From Rhodoplanes serenus (lineage in GTDB: Bacteria > Pseudomonadota > Alphaproteobacteria > Rhizobiales > Xanthobacteraceae): 64,000 bases of DNA. Positions 1-9,200 of the stretch are shown piece after piece. A model generated the notes under the pieces. That model ran no database searches, was not told the origin of the DNA, and saw only the letters and a program-made list of their open reading frames with translations. The stretch lies in the NCBI GenBank assembly GCA_945893145.1, contig CAMDDZ010000008.1, positions 1 through 64,000 of the forward strand. The letters run 5' to 3'. The translations under genes were made by a program, and so were the position numbers. The stretch's first letter is position 1. Each line of letters opens with the position of its first letter.

Positions 1-1366
1 CCAAACACCCGGCCGCCAAACGAGCACTGCTCGGGAACGAGCAGCGGCGTAAAGGCGTGTTGCGCATAGGCGGCAATAAAGGCGGAAACGCGATCAAAAA
101 GCGGCTGCGTCCGACTGTAGAAGCCCTCGATCTTCTGGAAATCGACCCGCCCGTCGGGCGTGGACTTAAACGCGCTGTCGTTGGTGGGCTGCCGAAGCCA
201 ACGAAGCCCTCGCTGTAGGTCAAGCTAAACTGGCTGACCCCGCCTTGGCTGGCGAAATCCGCATCCGCCCGGATGCGGATGCCGCGCAGGCGGTCCCACT
301 GGTTCGCATCGATCCCAAGGAAGCTGTAGTTGTCGCTCATGAACGTCATGGCGACGAGCGTGAAGTTGCGCTCGCGTTCGCGGATGACCGGATAGGAAGC
401 ACCCGACTCGATATAGGTGCTGCGAGTCCTGAGCTTGAATTGTTCGGGCAGCGCCACGCCCGGATAGCCCCAAGCATAACTTGCGTTCACGAACGCGGTG
501 AGACCTTCAGCGGTGAGAACGTGCCGCCAGCCGGGCGCGATGTACTGCAATTCCGACAGCGGCGATGCACCCGCATAGGCCATGGTGAACGCCGCGTGCT
601 GGCCGAAAATATTGTTGATCGTCGGCGACACCAGGAATTGCAACGGACCGCGCGACTTGGTGCCGCGATTGTCGATGCGCGCGTTGACTTCAATTGGCTT
701 CTCCGTGACCTCGACGACGAGCGTGGCCCCGCCGGTTTCGCGCTTCGATGCCTTGAGCGTGGTGGAGAATTTCAAGCCCGGCAGATCGTTTGCCAGCAAC
801 AGGTAACGCTCGATGGTGCGAACGTTGACCGGCCGCTCGGCAATGATGCGAGCCGTGTAGTGCGAGAAGAAATCGCGATACTTGGCGAGCTTCTCTCTCG
901 GCCACTCGACCTTATCGACGAAGCCCTCGACGACGCGGAGCTTGACCACCGCGCCACGCTCGTTCAGCTCCTGCGGCGGCACAATCGCACGGGACAGCAC
1001 GTAGCCGTCGGCGCCGTATTTGGCGGTAATGCGCTGAGCGAGGTCGTAGATCGCCTGCAGCGGCACCTCGCGCCCGATCAGCTCCTCATAGAGCGGCGCC
1101 AATTGCTCGGTGCTGTAGATTGTCGATCCGACCACGACGATCTTGCGGACGACGAGCTTGGTGCCGGTGGCGCCTTCAGGCGCGACAGTGCTCGGCAGCG
1201 AAATCCCAGGACCGCGGGGCTGCGCCTGCGGGCTCGGCGGAATCGCAAATTGATCGCGCTCCCGCCCCGGCTGCGCGCCCGACGGAAGACTGACCTGCGC
1301 TACAGCGACGTACGAAAAACTCACCATCGCCAGTATCGCCAAAAGGCGAAACAGGCGGGAGACCAT
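1..1366 (-). CDS. TpsB/ShlB-FhaC family outer-membrane secretion porin (partial, frameshifted)
   Basis: Read on the minus strand from an ATG at 1366, the frame gives a signal peptide (MVSRLFRLLAILAMVSFSYV, cleaved near AVAQ), a POTRA-like region (KLVVRKIVVVGSTIYSTEQL) and a long beta-barrel-type sequence. This fits two-partner secretion transporters, which export a large TpsA exoprotein across the outer membrane. Near 183-188 the frame must change by one base: upstream it reads TYSEGFVGFGSPPT, and the continuation NDSAFKSTPDG...TQPLFDRV...LLVPEQCSFGGRVFG lies in another frame. One extra C in the C-run (minus strand) joins them as GSPTNDSAF. The C-terminus lies beyond base 1, and no TpsA partner is in view. 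The family call rests on motif resemblance only. Confidence 0.75.
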   Translation of the reverse strand, partial: MVSRLFRLLAILAMVSFSYVAVAQVSLPSGAQPGRERDQFAIPPSPQAQPRGPGISLPSTVAPEGATGTKLVVRKIVVVGSTIYSTEQLAPLYEELIGREVPLQAIYDLAQRITAKYGADGYVLSRAIVPPQELNERGAVVKLRVVEGFVDKVEWPREKLAKYRDFFSHYTARIIAERPVNVRTIERYLLLANDLPGLKFSTTLKASKRETGGATLVVEVTEKPIEVNARIDNRGTKSRGPLQFLVSPTINNIFGQHAAFTMAYAGASPLSELQYIAPGWRHVLTAEGLTAFVNASYAWGYPGVALPEQFKLRTRSTYIESGASYPVIRERERNFTLVAMTFMSDNYSFLGIDANQWDRLRGIRIRADADFASQGGVSQFSLTYSEGFVGFGSPPTTARLSPRPTGGSISRRSRASTVGRSRFLIAFPPLLPPMRNTPLRRCSFPSSARLAAGCL

Positions 1367-1582
1367 CGTTCCCAGCCTCCAACGATTCGCGAACAGACCA
1401 GTTGGAAGCTGGACGCGCGGCGGTGCAATCAGCGCGAGCTGTGAATTATGGGCACAAGCGCCGCTACGCATCGGGAACTACACGCATAAACTCTACCTGC
1501 CGCCGACTGCCAGCGGCCCCACTCCTTGTTGCACATCCCGGCCGCTCCAATGATCAGGAGCGTAGGCGGCCGGGCTCGGTCG

Positions 1583-2293
1583 CTATTCTGCGGCGGCGCG
1601 CCCCTTGTGCGCGTTGCGCTCAAGGCAGCCGATCGCGAAGTCGGTGGACATGATGTCGCCGAAGGTCAGGTAGAACGCGCACAGCGAGGCGTTGTGCTCC
1701 TCGTCAGTGTTGGCGGCGTTGCCGTCGGTCATCATGACGGTCTTGAAGTTGAGCATCATGGCGTCGCGCGCCGTCGACTCGCAGCACACGTTGGTGACGG
1801 TGCCGGTGATCAGCAGCGTGTCGAGCCCGCGAGCCCGCAAGACCTCGGCCAGATTGGACGAGCCCTGGATAAAGGCGCTGAAGCGGTTTTTCTCCACCAC
1901 CAAGTCGTCAGACTGCACGTCGAGCGCGGGCCAAAGCTCGTGGCCCTTGCTGTCGGCGGTCAGCGCCGCGATGCGCTTGGCGCCCTGCTGGGGTGTCACC
2001 ATGGCGAAATAGGTGGACCAGTTTTGCAGCGCGTCATTTTTGAAGGTGGTCTTGATCCAGACCACTGTGCCGCCGGTGGCGCGCACCGCCGCAGCCAGCC
2101 GATTGATGTTCGGGACAATCTTCTCTGCCATCGGGCAGAGCGCATGCGCCACGCCCGGCAGCATGAAGGCGTTTTGCATATCGACGACGACCAGAGCGGT
2201 CTTGGCCGGATCGAGATTGTCGTGGATGTGCTCGCGGCCACGCCGCGCCACGACCCGATCGATAATTGTTTGCGGGATCGACAGTTTGTGCAT
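1583..2293 (-). CDS. Isochorismatase-family cysteine hydrolase
   Basis: The 236-residue protein has the isochorismatase/nicotinamidase fold. The three expected catalytic residues are visible: Asp38 in VVVDMQNAF, Lys135 in VEKNRFSAF and a Cys at 170 in TNVCCESTARDA. Members hydrolyse amides or enol ethers, for example RutB ureidoacrylate amidohydrolase, N-carbamoylsarcosine amidase and nicotinamidase. Length and the TNVCCESTARDA motif resemble the RutB/CSHase branch, but the substrate cannot be fixed from sequence. It is probably cytoplasmic, with no signal peptide. It is transcribed divergently from hemA across about 200 bp, and no pyrimidine-catabolism neighbours are present. Confidence 0.85.
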   Translation of the reverse strand: MHKLSIPQTIIDRVVARRGREHIHDNLDPAKTALVVVDMQNAFMLPGVAHALCPMAEKIVPNINRLAAAVRATGGTVVWIKTTFKNDALQNWSTYFAMVTPQQGAKRIAALTADSKGHELWPALDVQSDDLVVEKNRFSAFIQGSSNLAEVLRARGLDTLLITGTVTNVCCESTARDAMMLNFKTVMMTDGNAANTDEEHNASLCAFYLTFGDIMSTDFAIGCLERNAHKGRAAAE

Positions 2294-2379
2294 TGCGGGC
2301 CCCCTCTGCCGCGGGGGGATTATGCGGCCCAGAGGGGGGTCCCGGCAACCATTCGAACAGACCGGAAAACCGCCACAAA

Positions 2380-2393
2380 TTGACTCAGCTCAA
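2380..2393 (+). promoter_or_regulatory. FNR/FixK-type box upstream of hemA
   Basis: TTGACTCAGCTCAA fits the TTGA-N6-TCAA core of FNR/FixK/CRP-family sites and ends 108 bases before the hemA start codon. It is the only such site noticed in this interval. Low-oxygen control of hemA through FixK-like sites is known in Bradyrhizobium, which makes it plausible. It also sits in the divergent promoter region of the isochorismatase gene, so either gene could be the target. Confidence 0.5.
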
Positions 2394-2501
2394 ACTGAAG
2401 TGACTGATTTTCTGGCAATATCGGCTCGACAAACCGCCTAGAAGCCTTCTAAAAAAGCAAAAAGAGGCGATGTCCCACCGGGCGATCAGGGTCTGCTCCC
2501 G

Positions 2502-3728
2502 ATGAATTACGATGCTTTCTTCGTTAACGCCCTTGGCCGGCTGCGGGACGAACGGCGCTACCGGGTCTTTGCCGATCTGGAACGCATGGCCGGGCGCTTT
2601 CCGCACGCGATCTGGCATTCGCCGCAGGGGCCGCGCGAGGTCGTGATCTGGTGCTCGAACGATTATCTGGGCATGGGCCAGCACCCGAAGGTGATCGGAG
2701 CCATGGTCGAGACCGCGACCCGGATGGGTGCTGGCGCGGGCGGCACCCGCAACATCGCCGGCACCCATCATCCGCTGATCGAACTTGAGCGTGAGATTGC
2801 CGACCTGCACGGCAAGCAATCGGCCCTGGTCTTCACCTCGGGCTATGTCTCGAACGAGACCGGCATTTCGACCATCGCCAAGCTGCTTCCGAACTGCCTG
2901 ATCTTGTCGGACGCCTACAACCACAATTCGATGATCGAAGGCATCCGGCAGGCGCACTGCGAAAAGCAGATTTTCCGCCACAACGATCTAGCGCACCTCG
3001 AAGAGCTTTTGCGCACAGCCGGTGACCGGCCGAAACTGATCGCGTTCGAAAGCCTTTATTCGATGGATGGCGACATCGCGCCGATCAACGCTATCTGCGA
3101 TCTGGCGGAGCGTTATGGCGCGATGACCTATCTCGACGAGGTGCATGCGGTCGGCCTTTACGGCCCGCGCGGCGGCGGCGTGGCCGAGCGTGACAACGCC
3201 ATGCACCGCATCGATGTGATCGAAGGCACGCTCGGCAAGTCGTTTGGCTCGCTCGGCGGCTACATCGCGGCGAATGGCGCGCTGTGCGACGCGGTCCGCT
3301 CCTACGCGCCGGGCTTCATCTTCACCACGGCGCTGCCACCGGCGGTCTGCGCAGCGGCCGCAGCCGCGATCCGTCACCTGAAGTCGTCGAACTGGGAGCG
3401 CGAGCGCCACCAGGATCGCGCGGCGCGCGTGAAGGCCGTGCTCACCGCGGCGGGCCTGCCCGTGATGGCGACGCCGACCCACATCGTGCCGGTGATGGTG
3501 AGCGAGCCGGAGAAGTGCAAGGCCGCGAGCGATCTCCTGCTCGCCGAGCACAGCATCTACATCCAGCCGATCAATTATCCGACCGTGCCCAAGGGCACCG
3601 AGCGGCTACGCATTACGCCGTCGCCGTACCATGACGACGCGCTGATCGATGCGCTCGCCGAAGCGCTCGTCGATGTGTGGCAGCAGCTTGGCCTGCCGCT
3701 CGCGCGACGGCCGCTGGCGGCGGAATAG
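2502..3728 (+). CDS. hemA: 5-aminolevulinate synthase
   Basis: This 408-residue PLP enzyme condenses glycine with succinyl-CoA to 5-aminolevulinate, the first step of the C4 heme pathway typical of alphaproteobacteria. Family signatures include [16 protein letters not shown] (81-96), [10 protein letters not shown] (212-221) and the PLP-binding lysine 246 in [15 protein letters not shown]. Length matches other alphaproteobacterial HemA proteins (about 400-410). It stands alone, with a FixK/FNR-type box about 110 bases upstream suggesting oxygen control. This fits the heme demand of the cytochrome oxidase genes further along. Confidence 0.96.
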   Translation: MNYDAFFVNALGRLRDERRYRVFADLERMAGRFPHAIWHSPQGPREVVIWCSNDYLGMGQHPKVIGAMVETATRMGAGAGGTRNIAGTHHPLIELEREIADLHGKQSALVFTSGYVSNETGISTIAKLLPNCLILSDAYNHNSMIEGIRQAHCEKQIFRHNDLAHLEELLRTAGDRPKLIAFESLYSMDGDIAPINAICDLAERYGAMTYLDEVHAVGLYGPRGGGVAERDNAMHRIDVIEGTLGKSFGSLGGYIAANGALCDAVRSYAPGFIFTTALPPAVCAAAAAAIRHLKSSNWERERHQDRAARVKAVLTAAGLPVMATPTHIVPVMVSEPEKCKAASDLLLAEHSIYIQPINYPTVPKGTERLRITPSPYHDDALIDALAEALVDVWQQLGLPLARRPLAAE

Positions 3729-3886
3729 CCATTTCTCAAGGCTTATTAATAGCTTAGCGGCCGCGATCCATCGTCTGAGGCCGCCGCGCGTCTCGCGGGT
3801 CAGCGCGATACAGACGAAACATTCGCAACATTCGCCGGAAACAAACGTGGGTTATCCCTTTCGGTATTGAGATCGAGGGACACGCC

Positions 3887-4087
3887 ATGACCAACCATTC
3901 GCTGATCAACGCCGACGGCAAGACCCACGCCAAAATTGCGTTTCTGGCCCTTGCGGTTTCGGCGGTGTTTATGGCGCTGATCTCGGCCTCAAGCGTCACA
4001 AAATCCGATGTCCGCGTGGCCGGCCCGGTCATCAAGGCCAATGCGATCGTGAAGGTCGCGGCAAGCGATCGCGGCGTGATCCGCTAA
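3887..4087 (+). CDS. Small single-span membrane/secreted protein, unknown function
   Basis: The 66-residue protein begins MTNHSLINADGKTHAKIAFL. It has one hydrophobic helix (about residues 15-33) and a short polar tail ending KVAASDRGVIR. Small proteins starting with a similar NADxKTH stretch followed by one helix occur widely in Bradyrhizobium-type genomes without a known role. The ATG follows GAGGGACACGCC, which provides a ribosome-binding site. It lies between hemA and the convergent AbrB-family gene. The function is not recognised. Confidence 0.6.
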   Translation: MTNHSLINADGKTHAKIAFLALAVSAVFMALISASSVTKSDVRVAGPVIKANAIVKVAASDRGVIR

Positions 4088-4101
4088 ACCCAAACAAAAA
4101 A

Positions 4102-5211
4102 CTAGTCTTCGATCGTCGGGCGCTGCGCCGGCATTTCGACTTGCGGCGGAGGCGGTGGCGGCGCTGCGAGCCAACGCGCCAGCAGCGGCACCGATACCGA
4201 CACCAGCAGAAAACGCGCCACGTGATGCGCCCCGACGAAAATCGGGTCGAGGTGCAGCGCGAGCGCCAAGACCATCATGGTGTCCTGCGCACCGGGCGCG
4301 AACGCCACGACCGCATCGGCGATGCGAATCGAGGGCAGCGTTGTGAGCAGCAGCACGAAGCCCGACGCAACCGATAGCGCCACCGCGAACGACCCAAGCG
4401 CCGCACCAAGATAATGCAGCAGCGTGCGCGGATCAGAGCCTGCGAAGCGCGAGCCGGTCACCGCGCCAATCCCGATCACCGCCGCGGCCGCAACCCACCA
4501 CGGCAGCACGGCCTGGATGAAGCCGGTGCCGTGCAAAATCGCCGACGCAATCATCGCGCCGAACATCAAGCCGCCCGGCAGCCGCAGGCGCAGCAGCAGC
4601 AAGCCGCCGGCGGCCGAGGCCGCGACCAGGATCGCAAGCTCCGTGGGCGACGCGATGCCGGTGCCGGAGCGCGGCAGCATGATGCCCTTGGTCGTCAGCC
4701 CGAACAGCGCAAGCCCCATCGGGATGCCGATGGTGAGCGAAACCACGCGCATGACCTGCACGATCGCAATCGCACGCACGTCGAGGCCGTATTCGGCGGA
4801 GAGCACCATCACCTGCCCGAGCCCGCCGGGGCTCGCCCCCATCAGCGCCGACTGCGGGTCCCAGCCGTGAACAAAGCGCAGATAGCATCCGGTGGCGGCG
4901 ATCATGCAGACGGTCGCGACCAGGAGCACCGCGATGCTGAGCGGGAAGGCCGCGAGCCCCATGAGCGTCTCCGGCGTCACCACTGCGCCCAGCGAGATCC
5001 CGACCAGCACCGAAATGACCCGCGACAGCGGCCGCGGCACGATCAATGGCCGGCCGGCGAGCGCCGCCACCGCCACTGACAGCAGCGACCCTGAAACCAG
5101 CCCCGCCGGAAAGCCGATCAGCGTGAAAATCACGCCGCCGACCGTGCCGATCAGCAGTGTTTCGGCGGCGCGCAACGCCGTGCGTTGCCATTGGGTCGGA
5201 GGTTGAGCCAT
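4102..5211 (-). CDS. AbrB-family (duplicated AbrB domain) inner-membrane protein
   Basis: The 369-residue protein is almost entirely hydrophobic, with about ten predicted helices arranged as two similar halves. This is the pattern of the AbrB duplication family (COG3180), often mislabelled ammonia monooxygenase. Characteristic stretches are GFPAGLVSGSLLSVAVAAL near the start, ASPGGLGQVMVLSAEYGLD in the middle and FAPGAQDTMMVLALALHLD near the end. The two halves carry matching GxxxxM-type repeats. Family members are putative permeases and the substrate is unknown. The start is ATG at 5211, with a Pro-rich cytoplasmic tail. A LuxR-type regulator lies immediately upstream in the same direction and may control it. 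Confidence 0.8.
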   Translation of the reverse strand: MAQPPTQWQRTALRAAETLLIGTVGGVIFTLIGFPAGLVSGSLLSVAVAALAGRPLIVPRPLSRVISVLVGISLGAVVTPETLMGLAAFPLSIAVLLVATVCMIAATGCYLRFVHGWDPQSALMGASPGGLGQVMVLSAEYGLDVRAIAIVQVMRVVSLTIGIPMGLALFGLTTKGIMLPRSGTGIASPTELAILVAASAAGGLLLLRLRLPGGLMFGAMIASAILHGTGFIQAVLPWWVAAAAVIGIGAVTGSRFAGSDPRTLLHYLGAALGSFAVALSVASGFVLLLTTLPSIRIADAVVAFAPGAQDTMMVLALALHLDPIFVGAHHVARFLLVSVSVPLLARWLAAPPPPPPQVEMPAQRPTIED

Positions 5212-5254
5212 CGAGCCCGATCAATGCCCAGAAAGGAGGTTCGGGGCAATCGGC

Positions 5255-5500
5255 TCAATGCCCGCGCGATCCACTCATCACGATGCGCACGAGATCGACC
5301 GCATTCTTCGCGCCGAGCTTGTCCATGATGCGGGCGCGATGGACCTCGATGGTGCGCGGACTGATGCCGAGATGGCGGCCGATCTCCTTGTTGGAGGAGC
5401 CCCCGACGACCAGCCTCAGCACCTCCTGCTCGCGCGGCGTAAGCCGCTTGGAGCGCGGCCCCTGTCCACCAACGTCGCCTTGCAGCGCTTCCTGACTCAT
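5255..5500 (-). CDS. Stand-alone LuxR-type HTH transcriptional regulator
   Basis: This short protein of about 81 residues consists almost only of a GerE/LuxR DNA-binding domain: LTPREQEVLRLVVGGSSNKEIGRHLGISPRTIEVHRARIMDKLGAKN. No receiver or ligand domain precedes it, so it resembles the FixJ C-terminal output domain on its own. The ATG at 5500 follows GGAAGA at normal spacing; a GTG at 5518 would add six residues. It is co-directional with the AbrB-family permease 43 bases downstream, which suggests a regulator-transporter pair. Confidence 0.8.
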   Translation of the reverse strand: MSQEALQGDVGGQGPRSKRLTPREQEVLRLVVGGSSNKEIGRHLGISPRTIEVHRARIMDKLGAKNAVDLVRIVMSGSRGH

Positions 5501-5586
5501 GCGCCGTTCTTCCACCACCGGGACACAGACACATCGTCACGTTGGGACGAAGGCTAAGAAATATCAAGTGGGGGCAGTGTCCCTTT

Positions 5587-5638
5587 GAATCCGAAGCTCG
5601 CAAAGCGCTTGCAGCACGGCAGTGCGAACTTCGGATTC
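5587..5638. repeat. Palindromic intergenic element (long imperfect hairpin)
   Basis: GAATCCGAAG (5587-5596) pairs with CTTCGGATTC (5629-5638). After one mismatch, TCGCA (5598-5602) pairs with TGCGA (5623-5627), giving about 15 stem positions round a 20-base loop. It sits between the 3' end of mscL and the LuxR regulator, both on the minus strand. There is no T-tract, so it is more like a REP-type palindrome than a classic terminator, although it could protect the mscL transcript end. Confidence 0.6.
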
Positions 5639-5657
5639 ACGACACGAGCAAGGCTCG

Positions 5658-6068
5658 TTATTTGCGCGCGAGCAGATCGCGGATCTCGGTCAGCAGCACC
5701 TCCTGCTTCGGCGGCGCGGCCGGCTTGGCTTCCTCCTTGTGGCGCAGCTTCTGGATCAGATTGACGACCAGGAAGAGACAGAACGCGATGATGGCAAAGT
5801 TGATCGCAATGGTGATGAAATTTCCCCACGCCAGCACGGCGCCCTGCTTCTTCGCTTCGACGAGCGAGGCCGCCGTCACCTTCGGCGACAGCGCAACGAA
5901 GTAATTGGAGAAGTCGAGACCGCCGGGGGCGAGCGCTCCGATCACTGGCATCAAGATATCGCCGACCAGCGAAGTGACAATCTGCCCGAACGCTGCACCG
6001 ATAATGACGCCGACCGCGAGATCGACCACGTTGCCCCTGATCGCGAAGTCCTGGAATTTCTTCAGCAT
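5658..6068 (-). CDS. mscL: Large-conductance mechanosensitive channel MscL
   Basis: The 136-residue inner-membrane channel opens under membrane tension to release solutes on osmotic downshock. The MscL signature is complete: [20 protein letters not shown], then TM1 ([23 protein letters not shown]), a periplasmic loop, TM2 ([23 protein letters not shown]) and a charged C-terminal helix ending [10 protein letters not shown]. The ATG at 6068 is chosen because GGAGGG lies just upstream; an in-frame ATG at 6083 would only add MQEGV. It appears monocistronic. Confidence 0.95.
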   Translation of the reverse strand: MLKKFQDFAIRGNVVDLAVGVIIGAAFGQIVTSLVGDILMPVIGALAPGGLDFSNYFVALSPKVTAASLVEAKKQGAVLAWGNFITIAINFAIIAFCLFLVVNLIQKLRHKEEAKPAAPPKQEVLLTEIRDLLARK

Positions 6069-6292
6069 GACGCCCTCCTGCACCGACCCGGATGGGTCCG
6101 CGCCACCATCTTAGCGTCGGCTGCAGCGGCCGGAATGGGGCTCCGCCAGGGCCAAAACCGCTTGGCCCGGCAGGCGCTTAGCAGGACGCCCGGAAGGTGG
6201 ACAACGCTCGCGGTTCTGTGGTCCCCTGCCCCGGGGATGCAAGGCAGCGCGGGCCGCCAAGGCTCCGGCGCGGCCGGTTTTTGGGAGACGAC

Positions 6293-9200
6293 ATGCTGCA
6301 AGGCTGGGTCGTCGTCGCAGTCGCGCTCGGCTACATCGGCTTTCTGTTCGTCGTAGCAAGCTACGGCGACCGCGTGCGGCAGCTCGGCCGCTCGCGGCTG
6401 CTGATCTATCCGCTGTCGCTTGCGATCTACTGCACGTCCTGGACGTTCTTCGGCTCGGTCGGACTTGCGTCGCGGACCGGCTTCGACTTCCTCACCATCT
6501 ATGTCGGCCCGATCCTGATGATCGGGCTTGGCGCGCCGCTGATCGTGCGGATCGTGCGGCTCGCCAAGGCGCAGAACATCACCTCGATCGCCGACTTCAT
6601 CGCGGCGCGCTACGGCAAGGGCCAGGCGGTGGCCGCCACCGTGGCGCTCATCACCATTGTCGGCACCATTCCCTACATCGCGCTTCAGCTCAAAGCGGTG
6701 TCCTCGTCGCTCAGCACCATCCTGGCGCATGTGGCGGCCGAGACCGGCACTGTGCAGCCGCTGCTCGGCGACATCGCGCTGTTCGTGGCGCTGTCGATGG
6801 CGGCCTTCGCGGTCTTGTTCGGCACCCGCCACATCGACGCCACCGAACACCAGGACGGGTTGATGCTGGCGATCGCCGCCGAGTCGATCGTCAAACTGTT
6901 TGCCTTCCTGGCGGTCGGCGCGTTCGTCACCTTCTGGATGTTCGATGGACCGGTCGCGCTGTTCTCGCAAGCGATGGAGCAGGCGAACACGTCGGCGGTG
7001 CTGACGCGCGAGCCGCAGATCGCGACGCTCACCGCGATGACGCTGCTTTCGTTCGTCGCCATCGTGCTGTTGCCGCGCCAGTTCCACGTCACGGTGGTCG
7101 AGAACAACAGCGAGCGCGAGATCAAACGCGCCGCCTGGCTGTTTCCGGTCTATCTCGTGCTGATTAACCTGTTCGTGCTGCCGATCGCGATGGCCGGATT
7201 GCTCGCCTTCCCGGCCGGCGGCGTGGACAGCGACATGTTCGTGCTGGCGCTACCGCTGATCGCCAAATCCGACACCTTCACGCTGATTGCCTTCATCGGC
7301 GGACTGTCGGCCGCGACCGCGATGGTGATCGTCGAGACCGTCGCGCTCGCCATCATGGTGTCGAACGACATCGTGATGCCGCTGGTGCTCAAGCGGCGCG
7401 AGGCGCTGATCGCAAGCAGCGGCGACGTCGGCCAAATGCTGCTGCGGGTGCGGCGGACCGCGATCTTCGTCATTCTGCTGCTGGCCTACGTCTATTATCG
7501 CTCGGCCGGCGAGGCCCAGCTTGCCGCGATCGGCCTGCTCGCCTTCGCGGCGGTGGCGCAATTGGCGCCCGCCTTCTTCGGCGGATTGTTCTGGCGGCGC
7601 GCCACGGCACGCGGCGCGATTGCCGGCATGGCGCTCGGCATCTTGGCCTGGGCCTACACGCTTCTGCTCCCCAGCATCACCGACATCGGCGTCATCGGCC
7701 GCCATATTCTCACCGAGGGTCCATTCGGGTTCGTGGCGCTTCGGCCGCAGGCTTTGTTTGGGTTGTTCGATCTGCCGCCACTGGTTCATGGCGTGATCTG
7801 GAGCCTCGCGCTCAACATCCTCGGCTATATCGGCTTCTCGCTGGCGTCGCAGCCGAGCTCGATCGAGCGCATGCAGGCCGATGTGTTTGTGCCATCGAAT
7901 CTGACACCAACGCCGAGCTTCCGGCTATGGCGCTCGTCGGTGACAGTGGAAGAACTGACCACAACGGTCGCACGCTATCTGGGCGAGGAGCGCACGCGAT
8001 TGTCGTTCGCGAGCTTCGCGGAAACACGACGCATCAGCCTGCACCCGCAGGCCGAGGCCGATTTCCAACTGCTGCGCTACGCCGAGCACTTGCTCGCATC
8101 CGCCATTGGCGCCGCGTCATCGCGGCTGGTGCTGTCGCTGCTTCTGCGCAAACGCACGCTGTCGACCAAGGCTGCGCTCCAACTGCTCGACGACGCCAAC
8201 GCCGCGATCCACTACAACCGCGAAATCCTGCAGTCCGCGCTCGATCATGTGCGCCAAGGCATCGCCGTCTATGACAAGGACATGCGGCTGGTTTGCTGGA
8301 ACCGGCAATTCGGCGAAATCCTCGATTTGCCGCCGGAATTGACCCGCATCGGCGTCTCGCTCGAAGAGATCGTCCGCCACAATGCGGAGCACGGCGCGCT
8401 GGGGCCCGGTCCCGTGGACACGCTGGTGCGCGAGCGGCTCGCGAATTACGTCACCGAGCGCGAGCCCTATCTCAAGCGCTTCCCCGATCGCGGCCTGGTG
8501 GTCGAGGTCCGCACCAATCGCATGCCGGACGGCGGCCTCGTCACCACCGCGACCGACATCACGCCGAGCGTGGCGGCAGCCGAAGCGCTCGAACGCGCCA
8601 ATGCGACGCTCGAAATGCGTGTGCGCGAACGCACCACCGAGCTTACCCGGCTAAACGCCGAACTCGGCCGCGCCAAGGGCGACGCCGAAGAGGCCAACGT
8701 CTCCAAGACGCGGTTTCTGGCCGCCGCGAGCCACGACATTTTGCAGCCGCTCAACGCCGCCCGCCTCTATGTCACGTCGCTGATCGAGCGGCATGGCAAC
8801 GGCGAGGAGGCGCGCCTGATCGGCAACGTCGATGCCTCGCTCGAAGCGGTCGAGGAAATCTTCGGCGCGCTGCTCGACATCTCCCGACTCGACAGCGGCG
8901 CCATGCGCCCCGAGCAAGCGAACTTCCGCATCGACGAATTGCTGCGCCAGCTCGACGTCGAATTCGCGCCGCTCGCGCGCGAAAAGGGGCTTGAGCTCAG
9001 CTTTGTGCCCTGCTCGCTCAGCGTGCGATCGGACCGCCGGCTGCTGCGGCGGCTCCTGCAAAACCTCGTCTCCAATGCGGTGAAATATACGCCCAAAGGC
9101 CGCGTGCTGGTCGGCTGCCGGCGCGTCAGCGACCGTTTGCGCATCGACGTCTATGACACCGGGCTTGGCATTCCACAGTCGAAGCGCAAGGTAATCTTCC

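Noticed and set aside
245-1444. Long plus-strand ORF (399 codons)
   Set aside because: It is antisense to the TpsB-type porin, whose minus-strand frame has a signal peptide and POTRA-like motifs. The plus-strand product is Arg-rich low-quality sequence.
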